The translations under genes were made by a program, and so were the position numbers. Under the pieces are notes generated by a model, which was not told the DNA's origin, ran no database searches, and saw only the letters and a list, made by a program, of their open reading frames with translations. Source: an uncultured Christensenella sp. (lineage in GTDB: Bacteria > Bacillota > Clostridia > Christensenellales > Borkfalkiaceae). Taken from it: a DNA stretch of 64,000 nucleotides. Location: positions 54,952-118,951 of the forward strand of contig CAJTLT010000001.1 of assembly GCA_910577375.1 (NCBI GenBank). Direction: 5' to 3'. Positions 60,322-64,000 of the stretch are shown here, piece after piece (the first letter of the stretch is position 1; each line of letters begins with the position of its first letter).

Positions 60322-62538
60322 ATGATAAAGTTAATCAACGGCGGCGTGTATTATACGCAGGGCGGCATAGTCAAAGAAAACGTTGCCTTTATGGTGGACA
60401 AAAAAAAGCAGGCGGCGATTAAAGGCACGCTTTCTTACGGAATATTAAACGCCCATAACAAGGGCGGGGAAAACAACTTAAAACTTAAGTTTGACGGGCT
60501 CGTTTCACACGACATAACTTACGTCGGGATTATTCAGACGGCGAAAGCTTCGGGAATGAAAGAGTTTACCGTGCCGTATACTCTTACAAATTGCCATAAT
60601 TCTTTATGTGCGGTAGGCGGCACCATTAATGCCGACGACCACGCTTTCGGATTTTCAGCCGCACAGAAATACGGCGGTAATTTCGTTCCGCCAAATCTTG
60701 CCGTAATCCACAGATATATGCGTGAACAGGAAGCAAAGTGCGGTTCTATGATACTCGGTTCGGACAGTCATACCCGTTACGGCGCTCTTGGCACAATGGG
60801 CGTCGGAGAGGGCGGCGGAGAGCTTGTAAAACAGCTTTTAAACCAAACTTACGATATCGCAAAACCTGCGGTAATTGCAGTATATATGCGGGGTAAACCC
60901 AAAAAGGGAGTAGGTCCTCACGATATCGCGCTTGCGCTTGTCGGCGCAACGTTCAAAAAGGGATTTTTAAAAAACAAGGTGCTTGAATTTATCGGCCCGG
61001 GGATTAAAAATCTTTCTATGGATTATCGTTGCGCTATTGACGTTATGACTACGGAAACGGCGTGTCTTACCAGCATTTGGGAAACAGACGAGATAACGGA
61101 AGAATTCTTTAAAATTCATAACCGTCATGCTGATTTTAAGATAATGAAACCCGCCGACCCTGCGTATTACGACGGCGCTGTAATTATAGACTTATCGCGC
61201 ATTGACCCCATGATATCATTGCCTTTCCACCCTTCTAATGCTTATACGATAAAAGATTTTCTTGAAAATACCGATGATATTCTGGCGGAAACGGAAAAGG
61301 CGGGAAACGCTGTTTGCGGCGGCGGGTTCTCGTTAAGAAATAAACTGAAAAACGGCAGACTTTATATTGACCAAGGAGTTATAGCGGGGTGTTCCGGCGG
61401 TAACTACGAAAGTATTGCAGAAGCCGCGGAAATACTCAAAAACGGTCAAAGCTGTACTGAATTTTCTTTAAGCTTTTATCCCGAAAGTCAGCCCGTGTTT
61501 AAATGTCTTGCGGATAACGGCTATGTTTCTTCGTTGATAAGCGTGGGCGCGGTAATAAAACCCGCATTCTGCGGACCTTGTTTCGGCGCTGGCGATACGC
61601 CCGCCAACAACGGGCTTTCGATACGCCATACAACGCGCAACTTTGAAAACCGCGAGGGGAGCAAGCCTTCGGAGGGACAGCTTGCGGCTGTCGCGTTGAT
61701 GGACGCGCGCTCTATTGCGGCTACGGCGGCGAACGGCGGAGCGCTGACTCCCGCAACGGAAACGGAATACGTTAAAAAAATAAAGAAATACTTTTTCGAT
61801 AAAAATATTTATGAAAACAAAGTTTATCGCGGCGTCGGCAATCCCAAGCCCGAACAAGAACTTGTTTACGGTAAAAACATAACCGACTGGGAAGAGCAAA
61901 TCCCGCTTGCGGAAAACGTTCTTATTAAGGCGGCGAGCGTTCTCAACGATGAAGTGACGACTACGGACGAGCTTATTCCGTCGGGAGAAACTTCGTCTTA
62001 CCGCTCAAATCCTTTGCGCCTCGCGGAATACACTCTTTCGCGGAAAGATGTTGGATACGTCGCCCGCGCCAAGCAGATTAAAGAAGACGAAAAGCTGCGC
62101 AGACAATCCGGCGGGCTTCCCGAAGCGGTGTTGAAATCGGTCGGTATCGATGTTAAACCCGACACGATGTATGCAAGTTTTATTGCGGGTAAAAAGATTG
62201 GCGACGGTTCTGCAAGGGAACAGGCGGCGGCTTGCCAGAGAATGTTGGGCGGCGTGGCAAATATAACAAACGAATACGCTACAAAGCGTTACCGTTCCAA
62301 TCTTATAAATTGGGGTATGTTGCCGTTTGTTTGCCGCAAATTCGATTTTTCGGTTGGCGATTATGTTTATATAGAAAATATAAGAGAACTAATAAAATCG
62401 GATTGCAACGCGGTTCCCGCAAAGCATATTTCGGGCGGCAAAGTTAAAAACATAATGCTTGAAATCGGAGAGCTTACCCAGGAAGAGAAAAATATAATTC
62501 TTTACGGCAGCCTTATAAATTACAATAAAAACAAATAA
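60322..62538 (+). CDS. Aconitase-family hydratase (YbhJ-like)
   Basis: 738 residues from ATG 60322 (AGAGGAAA upstream); the frame open to 60271 crosses the -10 box. Aconitase features are the GSDSHTRYGALGTMGVGEGGGE region, the Fe-S ligand pattern with GCSGGNYE and KPAFCGPCFGAGDTPANNG, and a C-terminal swivel domain (SFIAGKKIGDGSAREQAAAC...RYRSNLINWGMLPF). It is closer to the YbhJ-type hydratases than to AcnA/AcnB, so citrate-isocitrate activity is uncertain; homologous 2-hydroxy-acid substrates are possible. Transcribed alone. Confidence 0.85.
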   Translation: MIKLINGGVYYTQGGIVKENVAFMVDKKKQAAIKGTLSYGILNAHNKGGENNLKLKFDGLVSHDITYVGIIQTAKASGMKEFTVPYTLTNCHNSLCAVGGTINADDHAFGFSAAQKYGGNFVPPNLAVIHRYMREQEAKCGSMILGSDSHTRYGALGTMGVGEGGGELVKQLLNQTYDIAKPAVIAVYMRGKPKKGVGPHDIALALVGATFKKGFLKNKVLEFIGPGIKNLSMDYRCAIDVMTTETACLTSIWETDEITEEFFKIHNRHADFKIMKPADPAYYDGAVIIDLSRIDPMISLPFHPSNAYTIKDFLENTDDILAETEKAGNAVCGGGFSLRNKLKNGRLYIDQGVIAGCSGGNYESIAEAAEILKNGQSCTEFSLSFYPESQPVFKCLADNGYVSSLISVGAVIKPAFCGPCFGAGDTPANNGLSIRHTTRNFENREGSKPSEGQLAAVALMDARSIAATAANGGALTPATETEYVKKIKKYFFDKNIYENKVYRGVGNPKPEQELVYGKNITDWEEQIPLAENVLIKAASVLNDEVTTTDELIPSGETSSYRSNPLRLAEYTLSRKDVGYVARAKQIKEDEKLRRQSGGLPEAVLKSVGIDVKPDTMYASFIAGKKIGDGSAREQAAACQRMLGGVANITNEYATKRYRSNLINWGMLPFVCRKFDFSVGDYVYIENIRELIKSDCNAVPAKHISGGKVKNIMLEIGELTQEEKNIILYGSLINYNKNK

Positions 62539-62540
62539 AT

Positions 62541-62570
62541 AAAAGCGCCCTTTGCTCGGGGCGCTTTTTT
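62541..62570. terminator. Bidirectional terminator
   Basis: The stem AAAAGCGCCC/GGGGCGCTTTT lies between the hydratase and a convergent small gene. Confidence 0.85.
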
Positions 62571-62751
62571 AGACCGCAATACCGTTTTTTCTTTTAAGAA
62601 TAACTCTCGGTATACGGCAATCTCCGTTTTCGTCGTTTTCGGTTTGAATGTAGGCTGAAACGGAAGCGTTTTTCTGACTGTAATTATAATCGGCGTAAAC
62701 GGTTGCGCCGGCGGCGATTAGTGCGGTAAGCAAAATGATAAACTTTTTCAT
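62569..62751 (-). CDS. Small exported protein, unknown
   Basis: 60 residues with an N-terminal signal or anchor (MKKFIILLTALIAAGATVYA) and a polar tail ending RVILKRKNGIAV. No family recognised. The signal-like N-terminus and separate terminator favour a real gene. Confidence 0.5.
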   Translation of the reverse strand: MKKFIILLTALIAAGATVYADYNYSQKNASVSAYIQTENDENGDCRIPRVILKRKNGIAV

Positions 62752-62771
62752 ATAAACAGTATGCCGAATAA

Positions 62772-62800
62772 TTGTAAATTTTTGCGCGTTATGTTAAAAT
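62772..62800 (+). promoter_or_regulatory. Promoter of ABC importer, possibly leaderless
   Basis: TTGTAA (62772-62777), 17 bases, TAAAAT (62795-62800). The ATG of the binding protein is at 62807, the expected transcription start. Confidence 0.6.
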
Positions 62801-62806
62801 CGGGTT

Positions 62807-63820
62807 ATGAAAAATAAATTTGCTCCGCTGTTTTCGGCGGTATTCGGTTTGATTTGTTTGATAGGCTTTTCCGCGTGCGATAATATTCCGGAGGGTGAAG
62901 CCGTAAGCCTTGTTGCGGTAACCGCGGCGGAAGTGGGCGTGCGGAACGATATAGATTATTTCGTAATCCCCGAGCCCGCGGCGTCAACCAAAGCAAACGC
63001 GATTGCGGATTTGAATTTTGCGGGCGATTTGCAGGAGCTTTACGGCGGTGAAAGCGGTTATCCGCAAGCTGTTGTCGTAATAAAAAACGAACTGCAAAGT
63101 TATATCTCAAAAACATTGACGGATAAACTCAAAGATGGGTCAGAATGGCTTCTTGACGGCGCTACTTCTTCCGAAAGTATTGTAGCGGCTGTCCAGTCGC
63201 ATCTGAGCGATGGGATGTCGCCGACTTTCAACGCGAAAAATCTTTCTAAGCAAGTTATTAAAAATTGTTCCGTTGATTTCGTCGGCGCGTGGGACTGCAA
63301 AGACGAAGTCAAAGCTTTTATGAAAAAGCTTAACGCGGTTTCTCAAACTTCTTTCGGGGAACCGTCGGATAATTTCTTTATTGAAGAGGGCAACTGCGTT
63401 TCGGCGGAATATAACGGAAAAATTTCCGTTTACGCGCCCGACGGTGCGCCTGCGCTCGGGCTCGCGCAATTAATGTCTTACGACGCGTTGTTAAATTGCA
63501 AAGAAACGGAATATGAGATTGTGGACGCGTCTACAATTCAAACTTACGTTACGGGCAACGAGCCTAAGGCGGACGTTTGCGTTCTGCCCGTAAATCTTGC
63601 GGTTAAAATTTTAGGCGGCGGGGAAAAATATAAGATGCTCGGCACGCTTACGCACGGGAATTTGTATATGCTTTCCAAAAACGGCGAAAAAATAACGGCT
63701 GAAAATATAAAATCGCTCGAAGGAAAGACGGTCGGGATAGTTAATCTTGCCGCTGTTCCGGGGCTTACTTTTAAAACTATATTGAAGCAGTACGAAATGG
63801 ATTTCACGGAATTGCAGTGA
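62807..63820 (+). CDS. NMT1/ThiY-like ABC substrate-binding lipoprotein, apparently circularly permuted
   Basis: 337 residues with a lipoprotein signal ending GFSAC. Homologues run from VYAPDGAPALALAKLM through VTHGN and KTVGVINLAAVPGLTFK to DYFVVPEPAASTK and the C-terminal FGTPxDxFF. Here the second half (VTAAEVGVRNDIDYFVIPEPAAS ... FGEPSDNFF) comes first, then a linker EEGNCVSAEYNGK, then the first half (ISVYAPDGAPALG ... AVPGLTFKTILKQYEMDFTELQ) to the stop. Both halves look complete, so the order is swapped. The family binds thiamine precursors, taurine or similar small molecules; ligand unknown. A permease follows at once. Confidence 0.8.
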   Translation: MKNKFAPLFSAVFGLICLIGFSACDNIPEGEAVSLVAVTAAEVGVRNDIDYFVIPEPAASTKANAIADLNFAGDLQELYGGESGYPQAVVVIKNELQSYISKTLTDKLKDGSEWLLDGATSSESIVAAVQSHLSDGMSPTFNAKNLSKQVIKNCSVDFVGAWDCKDEVKAFMKKLNAVSQTSFGEPSDNFFIEEGNCVSAEYNGKISVYAPDGAPALGLAQLMSYDALLNCKETEYEIVDASTIQTYVTGNEPKADVCVLPVNLAVKILGGGEKYKMLGTLTHGNLYMLSKNGEKITAENIKSLEGKTVGIVNLAAVPGLTFKTILKQYEMDFTELQ

Positions 63821-64000
63821 AAAGTTTTTTTGTTAAATACAAACTAAATTTAATTTGTTCGTTTGCCGCGGTTATATTTGTGTGCGTTTGCTGGATAATT
63901 GGTTATTATGCCGTCGGAAACGATTATGTTGTGCCTTCTTTTACGGATACGCTTAAAAGTTTTTTTATGTGTTTCGGCGAGGAATCATTTTGGGTTGCGT
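63817..64000 (+). CDS. ABC transporter permease, N-terminal part (runs off window)
   Basis: A GTG start overlaps the binding-protein stop. The 61 visible residues have one membrane helix (SFAAVIFVCVCWIIGYYA) and the VPSFTDTLKSFF segment typical of SsuC/ThiX/TauC-type permeases. The gene continues beyond the right edge. Confidence 0.8.
   Translation, partial: MKSFFVKYKLNLICSFAAVIFVCVCWIIGYYAVGNDYVVPSFTDTLKSFFMCFGEESFWVA

Overview
The window reads as one stretch of chromosome from a spore-forming Clostridia-type Firmicute, probably an uncultured gut lineage. The evidence is the spoVA cluster, yunB, a BclA-like collagen protein, a Phe T-box, a large Gram-positive SRP RNA with Alu domain, and sigma-A promoters of the TTGACT/N17/TATAAT type. 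The lineage is inference; no rRNA is present.

Layout. 1-3600: tRNA-Thr behind a broken tandem copy of its own 5' half, a lipase, a glycosyltransferase paired with a collagen-like surface protein, tRNA-Pro. 3.7-9.4 kb: MarR regulator with DUF1848 protein, thyA-folA, a TVP38 membrane protein, a ZIP transporter, an SDR. 9.4-20.3 kb: spoVAC-spoVAD-spoVAE-yunB, with spoVAD cut in two by an 8,342-bp element. The element carries an amino-sugar operon (GlmU-C-like, glmM, glmS, CapD-type dehydratase), a small basic protein and a large serine recombinase; its ends share a 7-bp core. Removing it rejoins spoVAD exactly in frame (331 codons). 20.3-25.8 kb, minus strand: pheST with T-box, an unidentified small RNA, two-subunit fumarase. 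25.9-37.2 kb: CPBP protease, rlmH, M14 peptidase, tadA, prs, pth, mfd, a PrsA-like lipoprotein, uppP. 37.2-42.8 kb: XRE-regulated ABC exporter, SRP RNA, mrp, and an SOS-type promoter driving a radical-SAM/TIGR03915 DNA repair pair.

43-56 kb is the most unusual region. A two-component system is followed by a 114-bp template repeat in noncoding DNA. Its near copy lies inside the next gene, a 3,203-residue membrane-anchored MBG-repeat protein. All eight differences between the two copies fall on adenines of the template, the hallmark of a diversity-generating retroelement (DGR). No reverse transcriptase is encoded in the window. Between template and target gene lies a 166-bp segment bounded by perfect 17-bp inverted repeats, with a strong promoter pointing away from the gene; this looks like an invertible promoter in the OFF orientation. 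One surface protein may therefore be controlled by both targeted hypermutation and a DNA switch.

56-64 kb: a feo iron-uptake operon (two FeoA, FeoB, Cys-rich FeoB-associated peptide), two small minus-strand proteins, an aconitase-family hydratase, and the start of an NMT1-type ABC importer whose binding protein appears circularly permuted. The last gene, a permease, runs off the right edge.
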